Positions 48,141 through 56,778 of a DNA stretch of 64,000 nt are shown in pieces. Location of the stretch: NCBI GenBank assembly GCA_018262195.1, contig JAGTRS010000006.1, positions 124,001-188,000 on the forward strand. Reading direction: 5' to 3'. A model generated the notes under the pieces. That model was not told the origin of the DNA, did not search any database, and saw nothing but the letters and a program-made list of their open reading frames with translations. Source of the stretch: Pseudomonadota bacterium. Lineage in GTDB: Bacteria > Pseudomonadota > Gammaproteobacteria > Burkholderiales > Rhodocyclaceae. The translations under genes and the position numbers were made by a program. The first letter of the stretch is position 1. The number at the start of each line of letters is the position of its first letter.

Positions 48141-49850
48141 TTATTCCTCGAACTGGTTGCTGATGCGCATGGCCTCAGCCACGGTCGTCCGGCCAGTCAG
48201 CGCCAGACGAACTGCATCGCGGCGCAAGGTCTCACCGGCCATTTGCTGCCGGGCGACATTCATGAATTCACCCGGGTCTTCGTGGTTGATGGCTTCAACC
48301 ACCGCATCACTCATTTCAAGGAACTCATAAACCCCGGTTCGTCCCTGATAGCCGGTATTCGCGCAATGCGCGCAACCACGACCATGTTGGAAGCTATGGT
48401 TATCGACCTGATTGCCGAGTTCGTAACGCAGCCACTCATGTTCGTTCGGAGTCAGTGCGTAAGGCTCGCTGCAGTTGCTGCAAATGACACGAACCAGACG
48501 CTGGGCGACGACCATATGTACCGACAGCGCGACCATGTAGCGTGGCACGCCCATGTCGAGCAGGCGGATCGGCGTCGAAACAGCATCGTTGGTATGCAAC
48601 GTAGACAGCACCAAGTGGCCCGTCATGGCGGCGCGCATGCCGATTTCGGCCGTTTCCTGATCTCGCATTTCGCCGATCAGCACGATATCCGGATCCTGGC
48701 GCAGTACCGTCCGCAGCACGCGCGAGAAGGAGAGATCGATCTTTTCGTGCACCTGCACCTGATTCAGGCCACCAAGCCGGTATTCGACCGGGTCTTCGAC
48801 GGTAATGACTTTCTTTTCCGGGCTGTTCAGTTCGTTCAGCGCGGCATAGAGCGTTGTCGTCTTGCCGGAACCCGTCGGGCCGGTGACCAGCACCATGCCA
48901 CTCGGCCTCTTCAGCGCGTGGCGGAAACGCTCCAGAACCCGCTCCGGCATGCCTATCCTGTCCAGCTCCAGCAAGCCGGTGTTCTGGTTCAGCAAGCGCA
49001 TGACCACCGATTCGCCAAACTGGGTCGGCAAGGTGGAAATACGAACGTCAACCGGATTGGCGCGCACTTTGATGTTGAAACGACCATCCTGCGGCAGGCG
49101 CTTTTCGGAAATATCTAGGCCGGACATCAGCTTCAGACGCAGCGCGACAGCCGATGAAACCTTGGCATCGGCTTCCGTCTGGATATGCAGCACGCCGTCG
49201 ATCCGAAAGCGGATGCGCAGCGACTTTTCCTGTGGCTCGAAATGGATGTCGGAAGCACGCAGACGCATGGCTTCTTCGAACACGGTCTGCAGCAGCTTGA
49301 CGACGGGCGCATCTTCAGCACCCGGGTTCAGGCCCAGCAGGTCACCGAACTCAATGGGTACGTCGCCCAGTTCGGCAGTCAGTTCCTTGGCCAGGCCGGT
49401 AATCTGTTCGCCACGGTGATAGACGCGGTCGACCATCGCCAGCAACTGGCTTTCGGTGACGACCGCAAGATCGATCTCGCGACGAACCAGACGGGTGATT
49501 TCGTCGTAGGCCTGCAAATCGGTTGGGTCAGCCAGACCCACCTGCAGGCGGCCATCCGGCAATTGATCGAGCACCAGCGCCCGGAAGCGTCGAGCCGGCG
49601 CCTCCGGCAGCAGCTTGATCAGCTCTGGCTTGGGCGTAAAGCTGTTGAGGTTGACGAAGGGTATCCGCAACTGCCGGGCCAGCGCCTGCGAGATGCCTTC
49701 CTCGGTGACGTAGCCGCTCTCGACAAAAACCCGCCCAAGCTTGCGCCCGGTGCGTTTCTGCTCATCAAGCGCGATCTTCAGTTGTTCGTCGGTCAGCAGA
49801 CCTTGCTGAATCAGCAGGTCGCCGAGTCGGACTTTTTGCGGGGGGGGCAT
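48141..49850 (-). CDS. mshE: MSHA extension ATPase MshE with c-di-GMP-binding MshEN domain
   Basis: 569 residues from the ATG with GGAGG upstream; the track begins at a TTG four codons earlier. The N-terminal MshEN domain holds two copies of the RLGxxL-xxG-LxxxLxxQ type motif: RLGDLLIQQGLLTDEQLKIA and KLGRVFVESGYVTEEGISQA, the known c-di-GMP site of this family. GspE motor: Walker A VTGPTGSGKTTTLYAAL, VLIGEMRDQETAEIGMRAAM, and a tetracysteine zinc site (CSNC ... CAHC). It powers pilus extension. Eight C follow the ATG (ATG CCC CCC CCG). Confidence 0.95.
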   Translation of the reverse strand: MPPPQKVRLGDLLIQQGLLTDEQLKIALDEQKRTGRKLGRVFVESGYVTEEGISQALARQLRIPFVNLNSFTPKPELIKLLPEAPARRFRALVLDQLPDGRLQVGLADPTDLQAYDEITRLVRREIDLAVVTESQLLAMVDRVYHRGEQITGLAKELTAELGDVPIEFGDLLGLNPGAEDAPVVKLLQTVFEEAMRLRASDIHFEPQEKSLRIRFRIDGVLHIQTEADAKVSSAVALRLKLMSGLDISEKRLPQDGRFNIKVRANPVDVRISTLPTQFGESVVMRLLNQNTGLLELDRIGMPERVLERFRHALKRPSGMVLVTGPTGSGKTTTLYAALNELNSPEKKVITVEDPVEYRLGGLNQVQVHEKIDLSFSRVLRTVLRQDPDIVLIGEMRDQETAEIGMRAAMTGHLVLSTLHTNDAVSTPIRLLDMGVPRYMVALSVHMVVAQRLVRVICSNCSEPYALTPNEHEWLRYELGNQVDNHSFQHGRGCAHCANTGYQGRTGVYEFLEMSDAVVEAINHEDPGEFMNVARQQMAGETLRRDAVRLALTGRTTVAEAMRISNQFEE

Positions 49851-49937
49851 CCCGACCTCCAAAACACCTTAAGAAACTCCGTTAACAATATGAAGTAACG
49901 GCTTAAGTTTCCACAGTAGACGTTTTTTGGAGGTCCG
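49850..49937 (-). promoter_or_regulatory. Structured mshE leader with Shine-Dalgarno inside an 11-bp stem
   Basis: On the coding strand GACCTCCAAAA (49925-49935) is the exact complement of TTTTGGAGGTC (49854-49864), which contains the mshE GGAGG. Nested between them is a second stem, GAAAC-uuaag-CCGTTA / TAACGG-a-GTTTC (49907-49911 and 49896-49901 with 49879-49884 and 49873-49877). If both are transcribed, the SD is occluded. A weak promoter match (TTGTCG-N17-TACTGT, 49913-49941) would instead remove the 5' arm. Confidence 0.5.
49862..49873 (-). promoter_or_regulatory. CTTAAGGTGTTT motif before mshE
   Basis: Identical on the coding strand to the 12 bases before mshI1. Here it sits just upstream of, and partly overlaps, the SD-containing stem. 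Sharing between the heads of both pilus operons suggests common control or common ancestry. Confidence 0.45.
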
Positions 49938-49943
49938 ACAAGT

Positions 49944-49972
49944 CAGTTGCCCCCAAACCGCAGGGGCGACTG
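49944..49972 (-). terminator. Hairpin directly after rhlE
   Basis: On the minus strand CAGT-c-GCCCC-tgcggttt-GGGGGC-aACTG forms a mostly paired stem 5 nt after the rhlE stop. It is not followed by a T tract, so termination is probably incomplete or rho-assisted, and rhlE transcripts may reach mshE. Confidence 0.4.
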
Positions 49973-49976
49973 AAAA

Positions 49977-51248
49977 TCAACGATGGCGGTTGCCACTATG
50001 ATGTTGCTGCGGGCGACTCGGCTTTTGTGCCGTCTTTTGCGCCTGCGGCCGACCCGGCTGCGGCTTGCGTGCGCCGCGCGGTGGCTGAACCGGCTTGGGC
50101 GGTGCAATGGCTGATGGCTCATAGCCCGGAATGACAATGCGTTCGAGATCACGTTTGATCAGTCGTTCGATGTCGCGCAGGCTGCCGCGTTCGTCATGGC
50201 TGACCAGCGAAATGGCTTCGCCTTCCATCCCCGCCCGGCCGGTACGGCCGATGCGGTGCACGTAGTCTTCTGCCACATTGGGCAGTTCGTAATTGATCAC
50301 GTAGGGCAGCGCATCGATATCGATTCCGCGTGCTGCGATGTCGGTGGCGACCAGGGCGACCAGCTTGCCGTCCTTGAAATCGCTCAAGGCACGCGTGCGG
50401 GCACCTTGCGACTTGTCACCGTGGATGGCGGCAGATTTGATGCCGGATTTTTCCAGCGTCTTGGCCAGTGCATCGGCGCCGTGCTTGGTCCTTGCAAAAA
50501 CCAGCACCTGGTTCCAACCGCGTGTTTCGAAGAGGTGGCAGAGCAACTCTTTTTTCTGATCGCGGTTGGTTTCGATGACCCGCTGAGTCACCGTTTCGGC
50601 GGCAGTATTGCGTGCCGCGACATCGACCGAGGCAGGATTGTGCAGCAGGCCGGCAGCCAGTTCGCGAATGTCCGGCGAGAAGGTAGCGGAGAACATCAGG
50701 TTCTGGCGCTGTTTCGGCAGCAGGGCAATGATCTTGCGGATGTCGCGAATGAAGCCCATGTCGAGCATGCGATCGGCTTCATCAAGGACAAAAATTTCGA
50801 TCTTGGAGAGATCAACCGTGCGTTGCTGCACATGGTCGAGCAAACGGCCAGGCGTCGCGACCAGAATGTCGACGCCGCGGCGCAGGTTGGCAATCTGTGG
50901 ATTGATGCCGACGCCGCCAAAAACAGCCAGCGAGTTGATCGGCAGATGCTTGCCGTAGGTGCGCACGCTTTCTTCGACCTGGATCGCCAGTTCGCGCGTC
51001 GGCGTCAGGACCAGCACGCGCGGCGTCCTGGAAACGCGGGTCAGTCGATCACCGCTGCACAGGCGATGCAGAATAGGCAGCGTAAAGCCGGCCGTCTTGC
51101 CGGTACCGGTCTGGGCCGTAGCCATCAGGTCGCGACCAGTCATCACGGCTGGAATGGCCTGCTGCTGGATGGGGGTCGGCGTGTCGTAACCTTGGTCGGC
51201 AACGGCGCGCAGGAGTTCGGCCTTCAGGCCGAGATCGGAAAAATGCAT
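49977..51248 (-). CDS. rhlE: DEAD-box RNA helicase RhlE
   Basis: 423 residues. Q motif and Walker [37 protein letters not shown] box in [22 protein letters not shown], and motif [12 protein letters not shown]. The basic Pro/Gln/Arg tail ([16 protein letters not shown]) should bind RNA non-specifically. RhlE-type helicases act in ribosome assembly and RNA turnover, often at low temperature. It has a long structured leader and lies between metZ and the msh operon. Confidence 0.94.
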   Translation of the reverse strand: MHFSDLGLKAELLRAVADQGYDTPTPIQQQAIPAVMTGRDLMATAQTGTGKTAGFTLPILHRLCSGDRLTRVSRTPRVLVLTPTRELAIQVEESVRTYGKHLPINSLAVFGGVGINPQIANLRRGVDILVATPGRLLDHVQQRTVDLSKIEIFVLDEADRMLDMGFIRDIRKIIALLPKQRQNLMFSATFSPDIRELAAGLLHNPASVDVAARNTAAETVTQRVIETNRDQKKELLCHLFETRGWNQVLVFARTKHGADALAKTLEKSGIKSAAIHGDKSQGARTRALSDFKDGKLVALVATDIAARGIDIDALPYVINYELPNVAEDYVHRIGRTGRAGMEGEAISLVSHDERGSLRDIERLIKRDLERIVIPGYEPSAIAPPKPVQPPRGARKPQPGRPQAQKTAQKPSRPQQHHSGNRHR

Positions 51249-51295
51249 GGGAATCCTTGGATAAAGCCTGGCCGGAACGGACAGGGAGCAACGAA

Positions 51296-51391
51296 ACAGC
51301 GAGGGTCAGGAGAAACCGGATTTAATTTTTGGACAATTTTCCGAGTGATCCTGGAAATGCCCTGCTCCGGTTGTTTGCGCCCCCTCGCTGT
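51296..51391 (-). promoter_or_regulatory. Nested inverted repeats in the rhlE 5' leader
   Basis: Three nested arms on the coding strand: ACAGCGAGGG/CCCTCGCTGT (10 bp; 51382-51391 with 51296-51305), AACCGGA/TCCGGTT (7 bp; 51366-51372 with 51314-51320), TTTCC/GGAAA (5 bp; 51353-51357 with 51338-51342). The outer stem ends 48 nt before the ATG. No clear promoter was found; an autoregulated or cold-responsive leader is inference. Confidence 0.4.
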
Positions 51392-51413
51392 CGGCGCGTG
51401 ATAATTCAGACGA

Positions 51414-52595
51414 TCAGATCAGACTCAGACCCCGTTCGAGGTCGGCCTGCAAATCCTCCACCGCTTCGAGGCCAACTGCGATGCGCAGCAGGCCTTCGTT
51501 GATGCCGGCTGCGGCCCGGGCTTCCGGGGAAATGCGGCCATGCGTGGTAGAGGCGGGATGGGTAATGGTGGTTTTGGTGTCGCCGAGATTGGCGGTAATG
51601 GACAGCAGACGGCAATTATCGACGACCTGCCAGGCTTGTTCGCGAGCGCCCTTGACTTCGAAGGCAACGATGGCGCCGCCGGATTTCTGCTGGGTTTTTG
51701 CCAGTTCATGCTGGGGATGCGACGGCAAACCGGGATAGAAAACACGTGCCACTTTCGGATGCGCTTCGAGCCAGGCTGCCAATTGCGCCGCGTTGGCCGA
51801 TTGCGCCTCGACGCGCAACTTCAGGGTTTCAAGCCCCTTGAGCAGCACCCAGGCGTTGAAGGCCGACAGGGTCGGACCCGCCGTGCGCAGGTATTTGAAG
51901 ACTTCTTCGGTCAGTTTCTTCGGGCCACAGACGGCACCGCCCAGTACGCGGCCCTGACCGTCCAGGAATTTGGTCGCAGAATGGATCACCAGATCGGCCC
52001 CCATGTCGAGCGGGCGCTGCAGAATGGGGGTACAGAAACAATTGTCGACGGCGACCAGAATGTCCTTGGCGTGGGCAATAGCAACCAGCGCCCGAATGTC
52101 GGCTATTTCCGTCAACGGATTAGACGGCGTTTCCAGGAAAAACAGCTTGGTTTCCGGACGAATCGCCGCTTCCCAGGCCGCAGGATCGGTATGCGACACG
52201 AAGGTGGTCGTGATGCCGGTCCGCGACAGGATGTTGTTGAACAATTGCACCGTCGCGCCGAACAGGCTGTTCGAGGCAACGATGTGATCGCCCTGCTTCA
52301 GGTGCGCCAGCACGGCAGCCATGATCGCCGACATGCCGCTCGCCGTGGCGACGCAATCCTCGGCGCCTTCGAGTGCAGCAAGGCGCTCCTCGAACATGGT
52401 GACGGTTGGATTGGAGAAGCGGGCGTAAACGTTGCCATCCTCTTCACCGGAGAAACGTTTTGCTGCCTGCGCCGCGCTCTTGAAGACAAAACTGGAGGTC
52501 AGGTACAAGGCTTCGGAATGCTCGCCAAACTGGCTGCGCTCCTGACCGGCACGAACCGCCAGCGTTTCCGGACGATAATTCGGCAGCTCAGCCAT
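51414..52595 (-). CDS. metZ: O-succinylhomoserine sulfhydrylase
   Basis: 393 residues, PLP enzyme of the Cys/Met metabolism family. Opening [43 protein letters not shown]-Lys in [17 protein letters not shown], and [20 protein letters not shown]. It makes homocysteine from O-succinylhomoserine and sulfide. The ATG overlaps the purF stop (TAATG), the usual purF-metZ pairing of betaproteobacteria. Confidence 0.95.
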   Translation of the reverse strand: MAELPNYRPETLAVRAGQERSQFGEHSEALYLTSSFVFKSAAQAAKRFSGEEDGNVYARFSNPTVTMFEERLAALEGAEDCVATASGMSAIMAAVLAHLKQGDHIVASNSLFGATVQLFNNILSRTGITTTFVSHTDPAAWEAAIRPETKLFFLETPSNPLTEIADIRALVAIAHAKDILVAVDNCFCTPILQRPLDMGADLVIHSATKFLDGQGRVLGGAVCGPKKLTEEVFKYLRTAGPTLSAFNAWVLLKGLETLKLRVEAQSANAAQLAAWLEAHPKVARVFYPGLPSHPQHELAKTQQKSGGAIVAFEVKGAREQAWQVVDNCRLLSITANLGDTKTTITHPASTTHGRISPEARAAAGINEGLLRIAVGLEAVEDLQADLERGLSLI

Positions 52596-54133
52596 TACTC
52601 CTGCCCACCATTCGCCAGACCCAGCACCATCTGCTGCGACGAACGGCTGTCACCGTCGTCGTCGTTCTTGACCGGCTTGCCGCCACGCTTGTTCTCGACG
52701 GCATCGAGATAATAGTCGTCGATATCACCAGTGATGTAGCAGCCATCGAAGCAGGAAGCATCGAATACCGTCAGGTCGGCCCGCAGGTTGGTGATCGATT
52801 GCTTGAGCGCTTCGAGATCCTGATAAACCAGTGCATCGGCGCCAATTTCGGCGGCGATCTGGGCATCGGTCCGGCCGGTAGCGATCAGTTCGGAGCGGGT
52901 CGGCATATCGATGCCATAAACGTTCGGGAAGCGCACCGGTGGCGCGGCCGAAGCAAAGTAAACCTTGACGGCACCGGCAGCACGGGCCATTTCGACAATT
53001 TCGTGACTGGTCGTGCCACGCACGATGGAGTCGTCAACCAGCAACACGCGCTTGCCCTTGAACTCCTGGCCAACGGTGTTCAGTTTCTGGCGCACAGACT
53101 TCTTGCGCATGGCCTGACCCGGCATGATGAAGGTCCGACCGACATAGCGATTCTTGACGAAGCCTTCGCGGAACGGAATGTTGAGCACTTGCGCCAATTG
53201 CATGGCTGACGGGCGGCTGGAATCCGGAATCGGGATGACGACGTCGATTTCCTCGATCGGGATATGCTTCTTGACCTTCTCGGCCAGCAATTCGCCCATG
53301 GCCAGACGCGCTTCGTAAACCGATACGCCGTCGATCACGGTATCCGGCCGTGCCAGATAAACATATTCGAAGATACACGGCGCATACATCGGCTGTTGAG
53401 CGCACTGGCGGCTGTGCAACTGATGATTGAAGTCGATGAAGACAGCTTCGCCCGGCTCGATGTCGCGCACCATCTTGAAACCAAGGGTGTCGAGGGCTAC
53501 GGACTCTGAGGAAACGAGGTACTCCATACCTTCCGGCGTTTCGTTCTGGCCGTAGATCAGCGGACGGATACCGTGCGGATCGCGGAAGGCGAGCAGGCCA
53601 TAGCCGGCGATCAGCACCACGACAGCGTAAGCACCTCGGCAACGACGATGCACGCCGCCAACCGCCTGGAAGATGGCATCGACGTCGAGTTCGTAGCCAT
53701 GCGCCGACGATTGCAACTCATGGGCCAGAACATTGAGCAGCACTTCGGAGTCGGAATTGGTATTGATGTGCCGGCGATCAAGGCGGAACATCTCGCCCTT
53801 CAGCTGCTCGGCATTGGTCAGGTTACCGTTGTGACCAAGAACCAGGCCGAACGGCGAATTGACGTAAAAAGGCTGCGACTCGGCAAAGTTATAGGCCGAA
53901 CCAGCGGTTGGGTAACGGACGTGGCCAATACCGCAGTTGCCGGGCAAGGCGCGCATGTTGCGGGTGCGAAATACATCGCGTACCAGCCCCGGCCCTTTGT
54001 GCAGGTGAAAGGTGTTGCCTTCCGCCGTCGCAATGCCGGCTGCGTCTTGACCACGGTGCTGAAGCACCATCAAGCCATCGTAAAGCAGCTGATTGACCGG
54101 CGTTGTCGCCATTACACCCAGAATCCCGCACAT
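52595..54133 (-). CDS. purF: Amidophosphoribosyltransferase
   Basis: 512 residues. N-terminal nucleophile Cys2 (MCGILGVMATTPVN), no propeptide; glutaminase features GLMVLQHRGQDAAGI and GIGHVRYPTAGSAYNFAESQ. PRPP loop VLLVDDSIVRGTTSHEIVEM. It is the first step of purine synthesis. It lies 12 nt after cvpA. Confidence 0.97.
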   Translation of the reverse strand: MCGILGVMATTPVNQLLYDGLMVLQHRGQDAAGIATAEGNTFHLHKGPGLVRDVFRTRNMRALPGNCGIGHVRYPTAGSAYNFAESQPFYVNSPFGLVLGHNGNLTNAEQLKGEMFRLDRRHINTNSDSEVLLNVLAHELQSSAHGYELDVDAIFQAVGGVHRRCRGAYAVVVLIAGYGLLAFRDPHGIRPLIYGQNETPEGMEYLVSSESVALDTLGFKMVRDIEPGEAVFIDFNHQLHSRQCAQQPMYAPCIFEYVYLARPDTVIDGVSVYEARLAMGELLAEKVKKHIPIEEIDVVIPIPDSSRPSAMQLAQVLNIPFREGFVKNRYVGRTFIMPGQAMRKKSVRQKLNTVGQEFKGKRVLLVDDSIVRGTTSHEIVEMARAAGAVKVYFASAAPPVRFPNVYGIDMPTRSELIATGRTDAQIAAEIGADALVYQDLEALKQSITNLRADLTVFDASCFDGCYITGDIDDYYLDAVENKRGGKPVKNDDDGDSRSSQQMVLGLANGGQE

Positions 54134-54145
54134 AGTTTTTCCTGC

Positions 54146-54637
54146 CTAGCTAAATCGAATTCGTTTTGCCAAATCGTCCGGCAACCAGGGTTTGGCTGCC
54201 AAGACGACGGTTTCCAAAGGTGCCGACAAGGTCGCATCCCGCCACCAAGCCTGCATCGGCGCCGAGGTCATGCCCCCCAGCCCGACCAGCACCATGCACA
54301 CCAGCACGCCACGGACCAAGCCGAAGACCATGCCGAGAATACGGTCCGACACGGACAGGCCCAGCGCCTTGACCATGCTGCGCACCGCCATCCTGAACAG
54401 GGCCATGACGACCAGCACACCTACAAATATCACCACACAACCTGCCAGCGTCCGCAATGCCGGATCGGACAAGCCGGCAAACACCGTCCGTCCAACCACA
54501 GCCCCGAACTCCACAGCGGCGAAGATCGCCAGCACCCAGGCGACCAACGCGACAATCTCGCCAACCACGCCACGCCATAAACCGAATATCAACGACACAC
54601 CAACGATGCCGATTGCAACGTAGTCAAAACCCGTCAT
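54146..54637 (-). CDS. cvpA: CvpA family inner-membrane protein
   Basis: 163 residues with four hydrophobic segments (YVAIGIVGVSLIFGLWRG, IVALVAWVLAIFAAVEFG, LAGCVVIFVGVLVVMALFRM, VFGLVRGVLVCMVLVGLGGM). The family motif G-RG-V-E is visible in FGLWRGVVGEIVALVAW. Linked to colicin V export and envelope homeostasis in other bacteria; usually next to purF. ATGA overlap with the SPOR gene. Confidence 0.92.
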   Translation of the reverse strand: MTGFDYVAIGIVGVSLIFGLWRGVVGEIVALVAWVLAIFAAVEFGAVVGRTVFAGLSDPALRTLAGCVVIFVGVLVVMALFRMAVRSMVKALGLSVSDRILGMVFGLVRGVLVCMVLVGLGGMTSAPMQAWWRDATLSAPLETVVLAAKPWLPDDLAKRIRFS

Positions 54638-55365
54638 GGCTTGGCAGCAACGACTCCGGAAACACCGATGCGCTGCATTTTCTCAAGCGCCTTGTCGGCG
54701 GCTTCACGACTGGGGAAGGGGCCGGCCCGTACCCGCGTTTTCTTGCCCTGCGGGGTATCGAGCGGCTCGCTGAAAGTCTTGATGCCCTGCTCCGTCAACT
54801 TGGCCTTCAATGTCTTGACGTTCGCCTCGTTGGAGAACGCACCAATCAGCACCAGATATTCGCCACCCTTGGCTGCCGGCTTGGCTTCAGCCGCCTGTCC
54901 GGCCAGAATCGCCGCCGCCCGCTTGGCATCATCGGCCTTGGGCTTTTCAGCGGCCTTTTCGGCGGGTTTCTCAACCGGCTTGGCGGCTGGTTTTTCCGGG
55001 GCCTTTTCAGTTTTCAGGGCTGGCTTTTCAGCAGCTTTTTCCGCTGGCTTGTCATCCGCCTTGACGACCTCGAGCACGCGGGCCGTTGGCTTGACTTCAG
55101 GCGCCACGACGGCTTGCGCCTTTTCAGCAGATACCTCGGCCGGCCTGGCAGCTGGTTTCTCGACCGGTGCAGCAGCAAACTTGGGTGCAAACGGTTTTTC
55201 TTCCTGCCCGGGAATGCGGATTTCGACATCCTGCACCGTCTGGCGCGGCTCGTGATCCATCACCATGGGCAGCACCACGGCCACCACGGAAACGAAGAAA
55301 ATCGCCCCCACCAGGCGGCGGCGGGCGCGTTTCTTGAGGTGCAACTGGGCGTCGTTGTCGTCCAT
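54634..55365 (-). CDS. SPOR-domain protein (DedD-like)
   Basis: 243 residues. Short cytoplasmic N-terminus, one membrane helix (LVGAIFFVSVVAVVLPMVMD), a long Lys/Pro/Ala/Glu-rich linker (AEKPAEKAAEKPALK-type repeats), and a C-terminal SPOR domain (YLVLIGAFSNEANVKTLKAK, VRAGPFPSREAADKALEKMQ). SPOR domains bind denuded septal glycan, so it is probably a cell-division protein. It sits between folC and cvpA as DedD does in E. coli. Confidence 0.88.
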   Translation of the reverse strand: MDDNDAQLHLKKRARRRLVGAIFFVSVVAVVLPMVMDHEPRQTVQDVEIRIPGQEEKPFAPKFAAAPVEKPAARPAEVSAEKAQAVVAPEVKPTARVLEVVKADDKPAEKAAEKPALKTEKAPEKPAAKPVEKPAEKAAEKPKADDAKRAAAILAGQAAEAKPAAKGGEYLVLIGAFSNEANVKTLKAKLTEQGIKTFSEPLDTPQGKKTRVRAGPFPSREAADKALEKMQRIGVSGVVAAKP

Positions 55366-55367
55366 GA

Positions 55368-56678
55368 TCAGGGCTTTTTCCGAAGCGCTTCAAGCGCGCC
55401 GGCCACCGTATAGAAAGATCCAAAGGCCAGAATTCTATCACTTTCAGCAGCCTGACCCTTGGCTGCCTGCAAGGCCTCCTGTGGGGAAGCGTGACAGACC
55501 ACCTCACCGCACAGCGCGGTATCGGCAATGATACCGGCCAGCATCTCGGCGGTAGTACCGCGCGGACCACCCAGGGTCGCCACATGCCAGACATCAATCT
55601 TGCCCTTGAGCGGCGCCAGCGCGCCGGCGATGTCCTTGTCACTGAGCATACCGACGACGGCAAAAGTCCGGTCGAAGAAACCCATGCTCGACAGATTATC
55701 GGCCAGCACGCGGATCGCCTGCGGATTGTGGCCAACATCCAGAACGATGGCCGGCTTTCCCGGGATAACCTGGAAACGACCATTCAACTCAGTCTCGATC
55801 AGACCGGGACGGATGGCCTGCATGGTTACCGGCAATTTATCCGAAATCGCATCCAGAGCTGCCAGGGCAACCGCAGCGTTGTAAAGCTGTGTCGGGCCGC
55901 GCAGCCCGGGATAAGCCAGTGCGCGTTTAATCAACTGGGTGCCGGAACGACACCACCAACGCCACTGCAGCCGGTTTTCGTTGGTTTCGGCACTCGGCCG
56001 CTCGAAACCGAAATCGCGACCGATCAGGCGCAGATCGGCACCAATGGCCGACGCATGATCGAGCAGGCTTTGTGGTGGCTGCGGATCGGCGCACAACGCC
56101 GGTTTGCCGGCGCGGTAAATTCCGGCCTTCTCGAAGCCAATCGATTCGCGATTCGGCCCCAACCAATCCATGTGATCGAGCGCCACGGTGGTCACGATGG
56201 AGACGTCCGGCTCGTAGGCATTGACCGCGTCCAGACGACCGCCCAACCCGACTTCGAGAATCGCCGCTTCAATGCCGGCCTCGGCAAAGACCTCCCAGGC
56301 CGCCAGCGTACCGAACTCAAAATAGGTCAGCGCGACATTGCCAGCCTGTTGACGTGCTGCCTCAACACGGGCAAAAGCCGCACACAGCGCTTCATCGCTC
56401 ACCGACCGGCCATTCAGGCGAACCCGCTCGTTATAGGCGAGCAGATGCGGCGAGGTGTAACAACCCACCTTGTATCCGGCGCGATCAATGATGGTTTCAA
56501 GATAGGCGCAGGTTGACCCCTTGCCGTTGGTACCACCGACGATGATCACCGGACAATGCTGCGTCTGCCCAAGCGCATCCTTGACCCGCCGAATGCGATC
56601 GAGGCCCAACTCGATCCCGGCCTGACCTTTCGGGTGCAGGCCTTCGAGATGTGCTAGCCAGTCACCTAGAGCTTTCAT
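55368..56678 (-). CDS. folC: Dihydrofolate synthase/folylpolyglutamate synthase
   Basis: 436 residues from ATG at 56678; the track begins at a GTG three codons earlier. P-loop IIVGGTNGKGSTCAYLETII, YTSPHLLAYNERVRLNGRSV, ILEVGLGGRLDAVNAYEPDV, ALDHMDWLG, and LDVGHNPQAIRVLADNL. It adds glutamate to dihydropteroate and folates. It ends 2 nt before the SPOR gene starts. Confidence 0.95.
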   Translation of the reverse strand: MKALGDWLAHLEGLHPKGQAGIELGLDRIRRVKDALGQTQHCPVIIVGGTNGKGSTCAYLETIIDRAGYKVGCYTSPHLLAYNERVRLNGRSVSDEALCAAFARVEAARQQAGNVALTYFEFGTLAAWEVFAEAGIEAAILEVGLGGRLDAVNAYEPDVSIVTTVALDHMDWLGPNRESIGFEKAGIYRAGKPALCADPQPPQSLLDHASAIGADLRLIGRDFGFERPSAETNENRLQWRWWCRSGTQLIKRALAYPGLRGPTQLYNAAVALAALDAISDKLPVTMQAIRPGLIETELNGRFQVIPGKPAIVLDVGHNPQAIRVLADNLSSMGFFDRTFAVVGMLSDKDIAGALAPLKGKIDVWHVATLGGPRGTTAEMLAGIIADTALCGEVVCHASPQEALQAAKGQAAESDRILAFGSFYTVAGALEALRKKP

Positions 56679-56778
56679 TCGGTACACAGATCATTCATGG
56701 CGCGAAGACGAGCCGCAGGTAGTGCGAACCGCACGACAAGGTGAAGTCGACAATGCCAGGGATGGGCTGGGTGCCGAA
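56679..56778 (-). other. Gap between accD and folC
   Basis: 100 nt, the largest break in the truA-to-metZ run. I see no terminator with a T tract and no convincing promoter, so read-through is likely. Confidence 0.4.
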
